Shown: in pieces, positions 35,894-43,415 of the stretch | Position numbering within the stretch: the first letter of the stretch is position 1 | How the letters are laid out: every line of letters begins with the position of its first letter | Assembly (NCBI RefSeq): GCF_030817475.1 | Contig: NZ_JAUSZJ010000002.1 | Coordinates: 828,501-892,500, forward strand | Reading direction: 5' to 3' | Length of the DNA: 64,000 nucleotides | Origin: Streptomyces sp. V2I9 | GTDB taxonomy: Bacteria; Actinomycetota; Actinomycetes; Streptomycetales; Streptomycetaceae | The notes under the pieces: model-generated | The model's input: only the letters and a program-made list of their open reading frames with translations | Database searches by the model: none | Told to the model about the DNA's origin: nothing | Made by a program: the position numbers and the translations under genes

Positions 35894-36433
35894 TCAGGGG
35901 CGGTGGCCCCGGCCCCTCGGCAGCTCGCCCAGGTCCACCGCGCGGTGGATGGTCCCGGCCAGCTCCCGAGCGTCCTCGGTGAAGGTGTCCACCGTGATCG
36001 TCCGGCCGTCGCGCAGGCAGAGGGTGAAGCGGAGGCCCATGCCCCGCGCCTCGGCCAGGGGGCGTCCGTCGTCGGCCGTGGCGGAGCCGATCCTCTCGAT
36101 GTCCGTCCAGGGGATCAAGGTGGCGTGACCCGCGACCCGGTGGGTCAGCCCCCGCTCGTGCACGTCGAAGCACTGGTCGCGGGTGCGGAGCGCCTGCGTC
36201 AGCCGCCACACCCCGAGTCCCAGCCCGATCAGCCCCACGCCGAGCAGCAGCCCCGCCAGTTCGGGTGCGCCGTCGGTGGTGCCGATCGAGGCGACGGTCA
36301 CGGGGACGCCGAAGGCGAGGCCGACGATCCCGGTGGCCACCAGAGCGCCGGCCGTCCGTAAGCGCCGGCCGCCGTCGGTGCGGTGTTCGCGGACGAATCC
36401 GCCCAGTTCCCGTGCGGCCTCGGTGCGTCGCAT
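35894..36433 (-). CDS. Two-helix membrane protein with PH-like C-terminal domain
   Basis: This 179-aa protein has two transmembrane segments (about 27-50 and 58-80) followed by a soluble domain that looks like the bacterial PH-like fold: FDVHERGLTHRVAGHATLIPWTDIERIG, then GLRFTLCLRDGRTITVD. Such proteins are usually of unknown function. The ATG at 36433 has GGGGGA about seven bases upstream; an in-frame GTG 25 codons earlier is less likely. It is downstream of the cyclophilin gene (190-bp gap containing the palindrome CCACGGGCCCGTGG at 36572-36585). Confidence 0.72.
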   Translation of the reverse strand: MRRTEAARELGGFVREHRTDGGRRLRTAGALVATGIVGLAFGVPVTVASIGTTDGAPELAGLLLGVGLIGLGLGVWRLTQALRTRDQCFDVHERGLTHRVAGHATLIPWTDIERIGSATADDGRPLAEARGMGLRFTLCLRDGRTITVDTFTEDARELAGTIHRAVDLGELPRGRGHRP

Positions 36434-36623
36434 CGCCGTTCCCCCCGTCGTGGACCCTCGAATTCTGCCCGAACGCGGGGCCGGTGTCAGGGGTTCGGAC
36501 GGGCGCATGCCGCGGGCCCGCGGCCGGTCCGCTCCCCCGCCGCGTGCACGTACGCGGGAGGAGCGTTCCTGCCACGGGCCCGTGGGGGAACCGGACCGGT
36601 CACGGACCGGTCGGGAGGGTCGG

Positions 36624-37121
36624 TCAGAGAACGCCGGACTCGGCGATGGTGACCTTGGCGCGGGTGCGGCCGCTGGAGGAGCCGAGCGCCTCGATCTTGC
36701 GGACCAGGGCCATGCTGTCCTCGTCGGCGACCTCGCCGAAGACCACGTGCTTGCCGTCCAGCCACGGGGTGAGCACCGTGGTGATGAAGAACTGCGAGCC
36801 GTTCGTGTTCGGGCCGGCGTTGGCCATCGAGAGGAGGCCCACGCGGTCGTGCTTGAGCGTGAAGTTCTCGTCGGCGAACTTCTCGCCGTAGATGCTCTTG
36901 CCGCCGGTGCCGTCGCCGCGGGTGAAGTCGCCGCCCTGGAGCATGAAGTCCGTGATGACGCGGTGGAACGACGAGCCGGCGTAGCCGAAGCCCTTCTCGC
37001 CGGTGGCGAGCGCGCGGAAGTTCTCCGTCGTCTTGGGGACGACGTCGTCGAACAGGTTGAACGTGATCCGCCCGGCGGGCGCGTCGTCGATGGTGATGTC
37101 GAAGTAGACCTTGGTTGTCAT
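36624..37121 (-). CDS. Cytoplasmic peptidyl-prolyl cis-trans isomerase (cyclophilin A type)
   Basis: This 165-aa enzyme speeds proline isomerisation during protein folding. It is a eukaryote-like cyclophilin, as known for Streptomyces: [17 protein letters not shown] opening, [20 protein letters not shown] catalytic segment with Arg, Phe, Met and Gln of the active site, and [21 protein letters not shown] with the tryptophan that binds cyclosporin. There is no signal peptide, so it acts in the cytoplasm. GAGG lies about eight bases upstream of the ATG at 37121. Confidence 0.95.
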   Translation of the reverse strand: MTTKVYFDITIDDAPAGRITFNLFDDVVPKTTENFRALATGEKGFGYAGSSFHRVITDFMLQGGDFTRGDGTGGKSIYGEKFADENFTLKHDRVGLLSMANAGPNTNGSQFFITTVLTPWLDGKHVVFGEVADEDSMALVRKIEALGSSSGRTRAKVTIAESGVL

Positions 37122-37218
37122 GGTGACATCCTCACATTCCTGGCAACCGCAGGCGAAACCCGGGTGGGGTCGGCACGTCGGGATGTCCGGTTTCCTTCCC
37201 CTCGCGTTCGCTGCCGGC

Positions 37219-37794
37219 TCAGTGGACGCCCGTCTCCAGGCACAGGCTCCAGCGGCCGGGCGGGCCCGTCAGGGTGAGGGTGGACAGGGGGCGCACCTCG
37301 ACGTTCCAGTACGCGGAGGGCGGGGCGTTCAGGGCGTAGACGAGGGCGGCGCGGATCACCGCGGGTTCGGCGACGGCGACGGCGAGGGTGCCGTCGGCGG
37401 GGCGGGTGTCGAGCCAGCCCCCGACCCGCCCGATGAATTCGAGCATGGTCTCGCCACCGTGCGGGGCGCTGCGCGGGTCGGCGAGCCAGCGGTCGACCGC
37501 GGCCGGTTCGCGGGCGGTCACCTCGCCCGGAGTGAGCCCGCGCCAGCGCCCCATGTCCCAGTCGCGCAGCGCCGGCTGGGCCATGGGCGCGAACCCGAGG
37601 GCGTTCCCGGTCGCCCGGCTGCGCGGGGTGGGCGAGCAGTAGCGCAGCTCGGCCGCGCCGAGCGGGACGAGCGCGTGGGCGACGAACCGCACCTCGTGCC
37701 GGCCGTCCTCGTCGAGCGGCCGGTCGTCGTCGAAGCGTTCGGCCGATCGGGAGGAGCCGCGTGCCGCTGCCACCAGGGTGACCCGAAGCGTCAT
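37219..37794 (-). CDS. Histidine-phosphatase-fold protein lacking catalytic histidines
   Basis: This 191-aa protein has the overall pattern of the histidine phosphatase superfamily: [49 protein letters not shown] and [11 protein letters not shown]. However, the N-terminal LxxxRHG motif is replaced by LVAAARGSS and the second catalytic histidine region by [12 protein letters not shown]. It is therefore probably a non-catalytic family member. The ATG at 37794 has no Shine-Dalgarno and appears leaderless (promoter 37801-37829). A role is not known. Confidence 0.75.
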   Translation of the reverse strand: MTLRVTLVAAARGSSRSAERFDDDRPLDEDGRHEVRFVAHALVPLGAAELRYCSPTPRSRATGNALGFAPMAQPALRDWDMGRWRGLTPGEVTAREPAAVDRWLADPRSAPHGGETMLEFIGRVGGWLDTRPADGTLAVAVAEPAVIRAALVYALNAPPSAYWNVEVRPLSTLTLTGPPGRWSLCLETGVH

Positions 37795-37800
37795 GGCGGG

Positions 37801-37829
37801 ATCGTGGGGCCGAACGCCTGTTTGGTCAA
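37801..37829 (-). promoter_or_regulatory. Predicted leaderless promoter of the 37794 gene
   Basis: On the minus strand, TTGACC (37824-37829) and CACGAT (37801-37806) are 17 bp apart, and the ATG at 37794 begins six bases after the minus-10. The first transcribed base would fall at or within a base of the start codon, which fits the missing Shine-Dalgarno. Confidence 0.55.
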
Positions 37830-37856
37830 GAGGGCCTGCGGGCCGGAACACGTCGT

Positions 37857-39311
37857 TCAGCCACCCGGCAGCCCGTCGAAGGCGGTACGGAGACGGCGGA
37901 CGCCCTCCGCGATCTCGCCCGCTCCGGAGACCGCGGCGAAGCTCAGGCGGACGTGTCCGGCCGGGGGTTCGGCGCAGAAGTAGGGGCGGCCGGGGGCGAT
38001 GGCGACCGAGGCGCGCAGGGCGGCCGAGACGACGGCCGGCTCGTCGGTCCGGGTTCCCGCGCCACCTCCCGGCAGCCGGAGCCAGAGGCTGCCGCCGCCC
38101 GCCGGGAGGTGCGGCAGCGTGAACTGCGGGAGCCGGGCGGCCAGGGCGGTCGCCATGGCTGTACGGCGGTGGCGCAGCTCGGTGGCGACGGCAGCCAGGT
38201 GGCGGCCCCAGGACGGTGCGCCGACGAGTTCCAGCGCGGCTTCCTGGAGCGGCCGGGGCACGAAGAAGCTGTCGACGACCTGGATGGCCCGCAGGCGCTC
38301 CAGCACCGGCCCCCGCGCGGCCAGCGCGCCGACCCGCAGGCTGGGCGAGGTCACCTTGGTCAGCGAGCACACGTGGACGACGACACCCTCGGGATCGTCG
38401 GCGGCCAGCGGTGCCGGGAGCGGTCCGGCGTCGTCGTGGACGAGCCGCCGGGCGAAGTCGTCCTCGACCACGAACGCCCCGGCCGCACGGGCGATGGCCA
38501 GGACCTCCGGGCGGCGGGCGGGTGCGAGGGTGGCTCCGGTGGGGTTCTGGAAGAGCGGCTGGGTGACGAAGACCCGCGCACCGGTGGCCCGGAAGGCGGC
38601 GGCGAGCAGTTCGGGGCGGACCCCGTCGGCGTCCATCGGGACGGGTACGGGGCGCAGCCCGGTGGCGCGGGCGGCGGCGAGCATGCCGGGGTAGGTGGGC
38701 GACTCCACGAGCACCGGGGCGCCGGGCGGGGCGAGCGCGCGCAGCGCGGTGGCCAGCGCGCTCTGGCCGCCCGCGGTGATCAGGACGTCGGCGCCGGAGA
38801 CGGCGGGGCCGATCTCGCGGGCGAACCAGGACCGCAGTTCGGGCAGGCCATCGGTCGGCGGGCGGCCCCAGGCACCCGGTCTGCGGCCCGCGCGGGCCAG
38901 CGCGGCGGAGAGCGCGCGCTCGGGCTGGAGCGAGGCGTGGAGGTAGCCGCCGTTGAATTCGATGACGCCGGGGGGTGGTGCGGAGAGCGTGACCAGCACC
39001 CCGGAGGCATCGACCGTACGCGGCACCACCTCGGGCCCGCCGTCGCCGCTCAGCGACACCTCCTGCCAGGACGTGTCGCCCGGGGCGGGCAGCGCGGTGC
39101 GGGGGTGGGCCCGGAAGGCGCCGGAGCCGGGGCGGGTGGTGACGAGCCCTTCGGCGGCGAGCTGGGCGATGGCACGGGAGACGGTGACGGGGCTGACCCG
39201 GAACCGTTCGACGAGGGCCCGACTGGACGGGAGCTTTCCACCTGGGGAGTAGCGGTTGAGCTCGGCCCGCAAGGAAGTGACCAGTTCGGCAACGCTGCTA
39301 CGCTCTTGCAT
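37857..39311 (-). CDS. MocR-type regulator (GntR domain fused to PLP aminotransferase fold)
   Basis: This 484-aa protein has a GntR winged helix (residues about 10-75: LPSSRALVERFRVSPVTVSR) joined to a class I/II aminotransferase-fold domain with LITAGGQSALATALRAL, FVTQPLFQNPTGATL and the PLP lysine segment VCSLTKVTSPSLRVG. Such MocR proteins regulate adjacent genes and sense PLP or an amino compound. Its ATG (39311) shares two bases with the ATG of the divergent DMT transporter. There is no Shine-Dalgarno and TATCCT lies eight bases upstream, so the transcript is probably leaderless. It most likely controls that transporter. Confidence 0.9.
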   Translation of the reverse strand: MQERSSVAELVTSLRAELNRYSPGGKLPSSRALVERFRVSPVTVSRAIAQLAAEGLVTTRPGSGAFRAHPRTALPAPGDTSWQEVSLSGDGGPEVVPRTVDASGVLVTLSAPPPGVIEFNGGYLHASLQPERALSAALARAGRRPGAWGRPPTDGLPELRSWFAREIGPAVSGADVLITAGGQSALATALRALAPPGAPVLVESPTYPGMLAAARATGLRPVPVPMDADGVRPELLAAAFRATGARVFVTQPLFQNPTGATLAPARRPEVLAIARAAGAFVVEDDFARRLVHDDAGPLPAPLAADDPEGVVVHVCSLTKVTSPSLRVGALAARGPVLERLRAIQVVDSFFVPRPLQEAALELVGAPSWGRHLAAVATELRHRRTAMATALAARLPQFTLPHLPAGGGSLWLRLPGGGAGTRTDEPAVVSAALRASVAIAPGRPYFCAEPPAGHVRLSFAAVSGAGEIAEGVRRLRTAFDGLPGG

Positions 39312-39325
39312 GAGAGCACAGGATA
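39277..39325. promoter_or_regulatory. Overlapping divergent leaderless promoters of mocR-type and DMT genes
   Basis: The two start codons form CATG (39309-39312). Rightward: GTGACC (39277-39282), 16-bp spacer, TACGCT (39299-39304), then five bases to the ATG. Leftward: TATCCT (39320-39325 on the plus strand as AGGATA), eight bases before the other ATG. Each promoter's downstream region lies in the other gene's coding sequence, so a single bound MocR protein could switch both. Confidence 0.5.
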
Positions 39326-40368
39326 GCGCTACCGCACCTTCATCGATAGCGGTCGTCGAGTCGCCGACCGAACCGTCCAGCGCCCCGGTCGCCGCTTCTG
39401 CGGCTCCCCGGACGAGCGCGTCGGCGGCGGCCGGGAACGGGCCGGTGGGCGGCCGGAGCGGCACCGTTCTCGCCGGGCTCGGCGTCGTGGCCTTCTCGCT
39501 CACCTTCCCGGCCACGGCGTGGGGGCTGGAGAGTTTCGGCCCCTGGTCACTGGTGGCGCTGCGCAGCGTGCTCGCCGCCCTGGTGGCGGGCGGCGTGCTG
39601 CTGGCCGCCCGCGTACCGTTGCCCGCCCGCCGCCACTGGGCGGGGCTCGCCGTCGTCGGGGGCGGGGTCGTGGTGGGGTTCCCGCTGCTGACGACGCTGG
39701 CCCTGCAGACCTCCACCACCTCGCACGCGGCCGTGGTCGTGGGCCTGCTGCCGCTGACCACGGCGGTGCTGGGGGCCCTGCGGACCGGCGAACGGCCCTC
39801 GCGGCTGTTCTGGGGCGCGGCGCTGGCCGGGGCGGCCGTGGTGATCGTCTTCACCGTGCGGGAGAGCGGCGGGGCCCTGGCCTCCGGCGACCTGTACCTG
39901 TTCGGCGCACTGCTGGTGTGCGCGGCCGGGTACACCGAGGGCGGCCGGCTGGCGCGGGTGATGCCCGGCTGGCAGGTGATCGGCTGGGCGCTGCTCCTGT
40001 GCCTGCCGCTCGGGGTCGTGGGCAGCCTGGTGGCGCTGCCGTTCGAACCGGTCCGCCTGACCGCGCACGGCGTCGTCGGCCTGGTCTGGGTGGCCGCCGG
40101 ATCGACCTTCCTCGGGCTGTACGTCTGGTACCGGGGCATGGCGGCGATCGGCGTGGCCCGCGCCAGCCAGCTCCAGCTCGCCCAGCCCCTGCTGACGCTC
40201 GTGTGGTCCTTCCTCCTGCTCGGTGAGGAGATCTCGGCCGCGGCCCCGGTCGCGGCGGTGGCCGTCCTGGTCTGCATCGCCGCCACCCAGCGGGCCGGCC
40301 GCCGCGCAGCGCGCGAATCCCCGACCGTACGGCCACAGACGCGCGAATCCCGGACCGCACAGTCATAG
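39310..40368 (+). CDS. EamA/DMT-family transporter
   Basis: This 352-aa membrane protein has about ten predicted helices in two five-helix halves, typical of drug/metabolite transporters that export amino acids or metabolites. Segments include VVAFSLTFPATAWGLES near the first helix and YRGMAAIGVARASQLQLAQP in the second half. Residues 1-50 are a polar Ala/Ser-rich stretch, so the true start could be a downstream GTG near 39445. I keep ATG 39310 because the TACGCT minus-10 would make it leaderless. The 3' end has an imperfect repeat of GCGCGAATCCC (near 40311 and 40343). Probably regulated by the MocR gene. Confidence 0.82.
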   Translation: MRAQDSATAPSSIAVVESPTEPSSAPVAASAAPRTSASAAAGNGPVGGRSGTVLAGLGVVAFSLTFPATAWGLESFGPWSLVALRSVLAALVAGGVLLAARVPLPARRHWAGLAVVGGGVVVGFPLLTTLALQTSTTSHAAVVVGLLPLTTAVLGALRTGERPSRLFWGAALAGAAVVIVFTVRESGGALASGDLYLFGALLVCAAGYTEGGRLARVMPGWQVIGWALLLCLPLGVVGSLVALPFEPVRLTAHGVVGLVWVAAGSTFLGLYVWYRGMAAIGVARASQLQLAQPLLTLVWSFLLLGEEISAAAPVAAVAVLVCIAATQRAGRRAARESPTVRPQTRESRTAQS

Positions 40369-40435
40369 ACTTGTCGACACGGGCACCGTCTTCGTCCGAC
40401 GGGTCCCGCCTCTCCCTGTGAGGAGGTCGCTCCCG

Positions 40436-40648
40436 ATGGAGGCACACAAGGGCGACCGGCTGCTGACGCACGGCAGGACCGTGGGGCGGCACGACCGGGT
40501 CGCGGAGATCGTCGAAGTGCTCGGCGACGGGGGCACTCCCCCGTACCGGCTCCGGTTCGACGACGGCCATGAATCCCTGATGTCACCCGGCCCCGACAGC
40601 GTCGTCCAGCACCGCGAGACGCCGGAGGAGGACGGGCGACAGCGATAG
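40436..40648 (+). CDS. DUF1918 small protein
   Basis: This 70-aa protein matches the DUF1918 family: EAHKGDRLLTHGRTVGRHDR, then VVEVLGDG-like EIVEVLGDGGTPPYRLRFDDGHE and a polar end. The family has an SH3-like beta fold and no defined function. The ATG has AGGAGG about nine bases upstream, so it is a well-formed gene. It follows the DMT transporter by 67 bp and ends 8 bp before a perfect 19-bp palindromic terminator. Confidence 0.82.
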   Translation: MEAHKGDRLLTHGRTVGRHDRVAEIVEVLGDGGTPPYRLRFDDGHESLMSPGPDSVVQHRETPEEDGRQR

Positions 40649-40655
40649 GAACGAC

Positions 40656-40693
40656 GGGGCCGGGGTCCGGGCGGCCGCCCGGACCCCGGCCCC
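40656..40693. terminator. Perfect palindromic terminator
   Basis: A 38-nt perfect palindrome with 19-bp arms (40656-40674 and 40675-40693), G+C-rich and without a T-tract, placed between the convergent DUF1918 gene and the glycosidase-like gene. Confidence 0.88.
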
Positions 40694-40701
40694 GCAGACC
40701 G

Positions 40702-42000
40702 CTACGACCGGCCCCGCCGCGGATACGCGTTCCCCCGGTCCGGGAGGCGCCGGACGCGGTCCCTGTAGTGGTCGGCCACCACGCGTCGCATCGCGCCGAT
40801 CCGGTCCGTCATCACGCTCCTGCCGGAGAAGTAGATGTGGCCGCCCACCTCCTTGTGGTCCTTGCCGAGGGTGAGGTGGCGGGACAGCTCCGCCGGGTCC
40901 TGCCACGCCTCCGCCTGGGCCGGGTCGCCCGCCTTGTACAGCGCCTCGCCCACGTACAGATCGACGCCGGTCCCCCGCACCGTCCGGCTCCACCAGGCGA
41001 GGACCTTGGCGTAGTCGGCCGCGCTCTGCCCGATGTGCCAGTAGATCTGCGGGCAGATGTAGTCGATCCATCCCTTCCTGACCCATTTACGGGTGTCGGC
41101 GTAGAGGTCGTCGTAGGTCTGCACGCCGGCGCGGGTGTCCGAGCCCTTCGGGTCGGTCGCCGCGTTGCGCCAGACCGCGAAGGGGCTGATACCGAAGCGG
41201 ACGTGCGGCTTGACCGCCCGGATGCGCTCGCCCGTCTCGCGGACGAGCCGGTCGATGTTGTCGCGCCGCCAGGCCGCCCGGCCGGCGAACCCGCCCCCGT
41301 ACCGCTCGAACTCGGCGTCGTCGTCGAAGGTCTGCCCGGCCACCGGGTACGGGTAGAAATAGTCGTCCCAGTGCACCGCGTCGATGTCGTAGCGGCGCAC
41401 GGCGTCCAGCATCGCGTCCTGGACGAAGCGGCGGACCTCAGGGAGACCCGGATTGTAGTAGAGCTTCCCGCCGTACGGTACGACCCAGTCCGGGTGCTTG
41501 CGGGCCGGGTGGGAGGGCACCAGACGGGACGGGTCCGTGTGGTTCGCCACCCGGTAGGGGTTGAACCAGGCATGCAGTTCCAGGCCCCGGTCGTGCGCCG
41601 CGCACACCGCCGTGCCCAGCGGGTCCCAGCCCGGATCCCTGCCCTGCGTGCCGGTGAGACAGGCGGCCCACGGCTCGTGGGGGGAGGGCCACAGGGCGTC
41701 GGCGGTCGGCCGGACCTGGAGCACCACCGTGTTGAGCCGCAGCTCGACCGCCCGGTCCAGGTACGCGAGCAGTTCGGACTGCTGCCGGGCCGCCGTGAGC
41801 CCCGGCTTGGACGGCCAGTCGATGTTGGCGACCGTGGCGATCCACATGCCGCGCACCTGACCCGCCGCCGCCCCCGGCAGGCCGCCGCCTCTCCTTCTCT
41901 CCACCGGGGAGGCGGCCGCTTCTCCCGCCGTCGTCATCGCCGCCAGCAGCCCGGCCGCACTCAGCACGAACGCCCTCCTCGCCAAGCCCGTTCGCCGCAT
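40702..42000 (-). CDS. Secreted family 10-like glycosylhydrolase (GHL10/DUF187 type)
   Basis: This 432-aa secreted protein has a signal with twin arginines (TGLARRAFVLSAAGLLAAM, end near AAAS, residue about 31). It begins the mature domain with VRGMWIATVANIDWPSKPG, characteristic of the GHL10/DUF187 family, and continues with LHAWFNPYRVANHTD, HWDDYFYPYP and WIDYICPQIYWHIG strands of a TIM barrel. Carbohydrate hydrolysis is inferred from the family; the glycan is unknown. The ATG at 42000 has AGG about 11 bases upstream. Confidence 0.88.
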   Translation of the reverse strand: MRRTGLARRAFVLSAAGLLAAMTTAGEAAASPVERRRGGGLPGAAAGQVRGMWIATVANIDWPSKPGLTAARQQSELLAYLDRAVELRLNTVVLQVRPTADALWPSPHEPWAACLTGTQGRDPGWDPLGTAVCAAHDRGLELHAWFNPYRVANHTDPSRLVPSHPARKHPDWVVPYGGKLYYNPGLPEVRRFVQDAMLDAVRRYDIDAVHWDDYFYPYPVAGQTFDDDAEFERYGGGFAGRAAWRRDNIDRLVRETGERIRAVKPHVRFGISPFAVWRNAATDPKGSDTRAGVQTYDDLYADTRKWVRKGWIDYICPQIYWHIGQSAADYAKVLAWWSRTVRGTGVDLYVGEALYKAGDPAQAEAWQDPAELSRHLTLGKDHKEVGGHIYFSGRSVMTDRIGAMRRVVADHYRDRVRRLPDRGNAYPRRGRS

Positions 42001-42190
42001 CCTGGCCCACCTCTCTCCACCGTGATCCCGCATCTGATCGGACTGGCTCTACGTAACCGCATCCTTCCCATCCGTAGCGGTCGTGACCCGCGGGCCGTCC
42101 GGGTCGCGGTGCGGAGTAACGTCGTGGGGTCGAGGCGGGCACCGGAATCACACGGGACCCTGCGATACGGAGATCAGCGAAAGGCACGAG

Positions 42191-43060
42191 GTGACGGACC
42201 TTATGGCCGACATTGCACGCGTCGGAGTGGTGGGCTGCGGCCAGATGGGCGCAGGTATCGCGGAGGTGTGCGCGCGCAGCGGCCTCGAAGTGAAGGTCGC
42301 CGAGACCACCGGCGAAGCTCTGGAGATCGGCCGCACCCGTCTGCACAACTCCCTGTCGAAGGCCGCCGAACGCGGCAAGATCACGGCGGAGGAGCGGGAC
42401 GAGACGCTGGGCCGGCTGAGCTTCACCACCGACCTCGGGGAGTTCGCCGACCGCGATCTCGTCATCGAGGCCGTCGTGGAGAACGAGCAGGTCAAGACCG
42501 AGATCTTCCAGGTGCTCGACCAGGTGGTGACCCGGCAGGACGCGATCCTGGCCTCCAACACCTCCTCGATCCCGCTGGTGAAGCTGGCCGTCGCCACCTC
42601 GCGCCCGGACCGGGTCATCGGCATCCACTTCTTCAACCCGGCCCCGGTGCAGAAGCTCGTCGAGCTGATCCCGGCACTGACCACCTCGGACGAGACGATC
42701 GCGCGCGCCGAGGCCGTCGTCCAGGACGTGCTCGGCAAGCACCCGATCCGCGCCCAGGACCGGTCCGGGTTCGTCGTGAACGCGCTGCTGATCCCGTACC
42801 TGCTCTCCGCGATCCGGATGTTCGAGTCGGGTATCGCCAGCCGCGAGGACATCGACAACGGCATGGAGATGGGCTGCGCCCACCCGATGGGCCCGCTCAA
42901 GCTGGCCGACCTCATCGGTCTGGACACCGTCGCCTCGGTCGCGGACTCCATGTACGCCGAGTACAAGGAGCCGCTGTACGCCGCTCCCCCGCTGCTCCAG
43001 CGCATGGTCGACGCGGGCCGCCTCGGCCGCAAGACGGGGTCGGGCTTCTACGCCTACTGA
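42191..43060 (+). CDS. 3-hydroxybutyryl/3-hydroxyacyl-CoA dehydrogenase
   Basis: This 289-aa NAD-dependent enzyme oxidises 3-hydroxyacyl-CoA in fatty-acid or butyrate metabolism. It has the Rossmann loop VGVVGCGQMGAGIAEVCA, the catalytic segment ASNTSSIPLVKLA then GIHFFNPAPVQKLVELI (catalytic His), and a C-terminal domain ending KTGSGFYAY. The GTG at 42191 has AAAGG six bases upstream; the ATG four codons later is the alternative. It is divergent from the glycosidase gene and ends at a clean hairpin terminator (43088-43120). Confidence 0.93.
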   Translation: MTDLMADIARVGVVGCGQMGAGIAEVCARSGLEVKVAETTGEALEIGRTRLHNSLSKAAERGKITAEERDETLGRLSFTTDLGEFADRDLVIEAVVENEQVKTEIFQVLDQVVTRQDAILASNTSSIPLVKLAVATSRPDRVIGIHFFNPAPVQKLVELIPALTTSDETIARAEAVVQDVLGKHPIRAQDRSGFVVNALLIPYLLSAIRMFESGIASREDIDNGMEMGCAHPMGPLKLADLIGLDTVASVADSMYAEYKEPLYAAPPLLQRMVDAGRLGRKTGSGFYAY

Positions 43061-43087
43061 CCCTGCCAGCTGCGCCGCACACGCCGG

Positions 43088-43120
43088 TGGGTGGGCTCCG
43101 AAGACCTCGGAGCCCACCCA
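43088..43120. terminator. Hairpin terminator after the dehydrogenase gene
   Basis: Perfect 13-bp arms TGGGTGGGCTCCG (43088-43100) and CGGAGCCCACCCA (43108-43120) with a 7-nt loop, 27 bp past the dehydrogenase stop and 42 bp past the end of the convergent small gene. Confidence 0.85.
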
Positions 43121-43161
43121 CGGTCAGCCGGACGTCCACCGCCCACCGGCACGGGTGGTGA

Positions 43162-43407
43162 TCAGCGTGCGTCGCTGCCCGAGTCGGGGCCGACGTAGAT
43201 TTCCGTCCCGTCGGATCCCCAGACGCGCGTGTATCCGCCGCTCGGGGCCGACACGACGAGGTCTCCCTCCTCCAGCGAGACCATCCCGTCCGTCTTCTCG
43301 GCGAACCACTCCACGGTGAGGGTCTCGCCCGGCTTCAGAGAAACCTCCTCCGCTGTGGGCTCGAACACCACGGCCATGTCACGGTCGGCCCGGATAAGGA
43401 ATCGCAT
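43162..43407 (-). CDS. Small acidic protein, candidate immunity protein of the RHS toxin
   Basis: This 81-aa acidic protein (MRFLIRADRDMAVVFEPTAE, then LKPGETLTVEWFAEKTDG) is not a family I recognise. It starts eight bases after the RHS stop; the ATG at 43407 has GAGG six bases upstream, while an ATG at 43413 sits directly on that GAGG. Translation is probably coupled to the RHS gene. In polymorphic-toxin loci the gene immediately after the toxin usually encodes immunity, and its size and charge fit. That role is an inference from position only. Confidence 0.65.
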   Translation of the reverse strand: MRFLIRADRDMAVVFEPTAEEVSLKPGETLTVEWFAEKTDGMVSLEEGDLVVSAPSGGYTRVWGSDGTEIYVGPDSGSDAR

Positions 43408-43415
43408 TTCCATCC

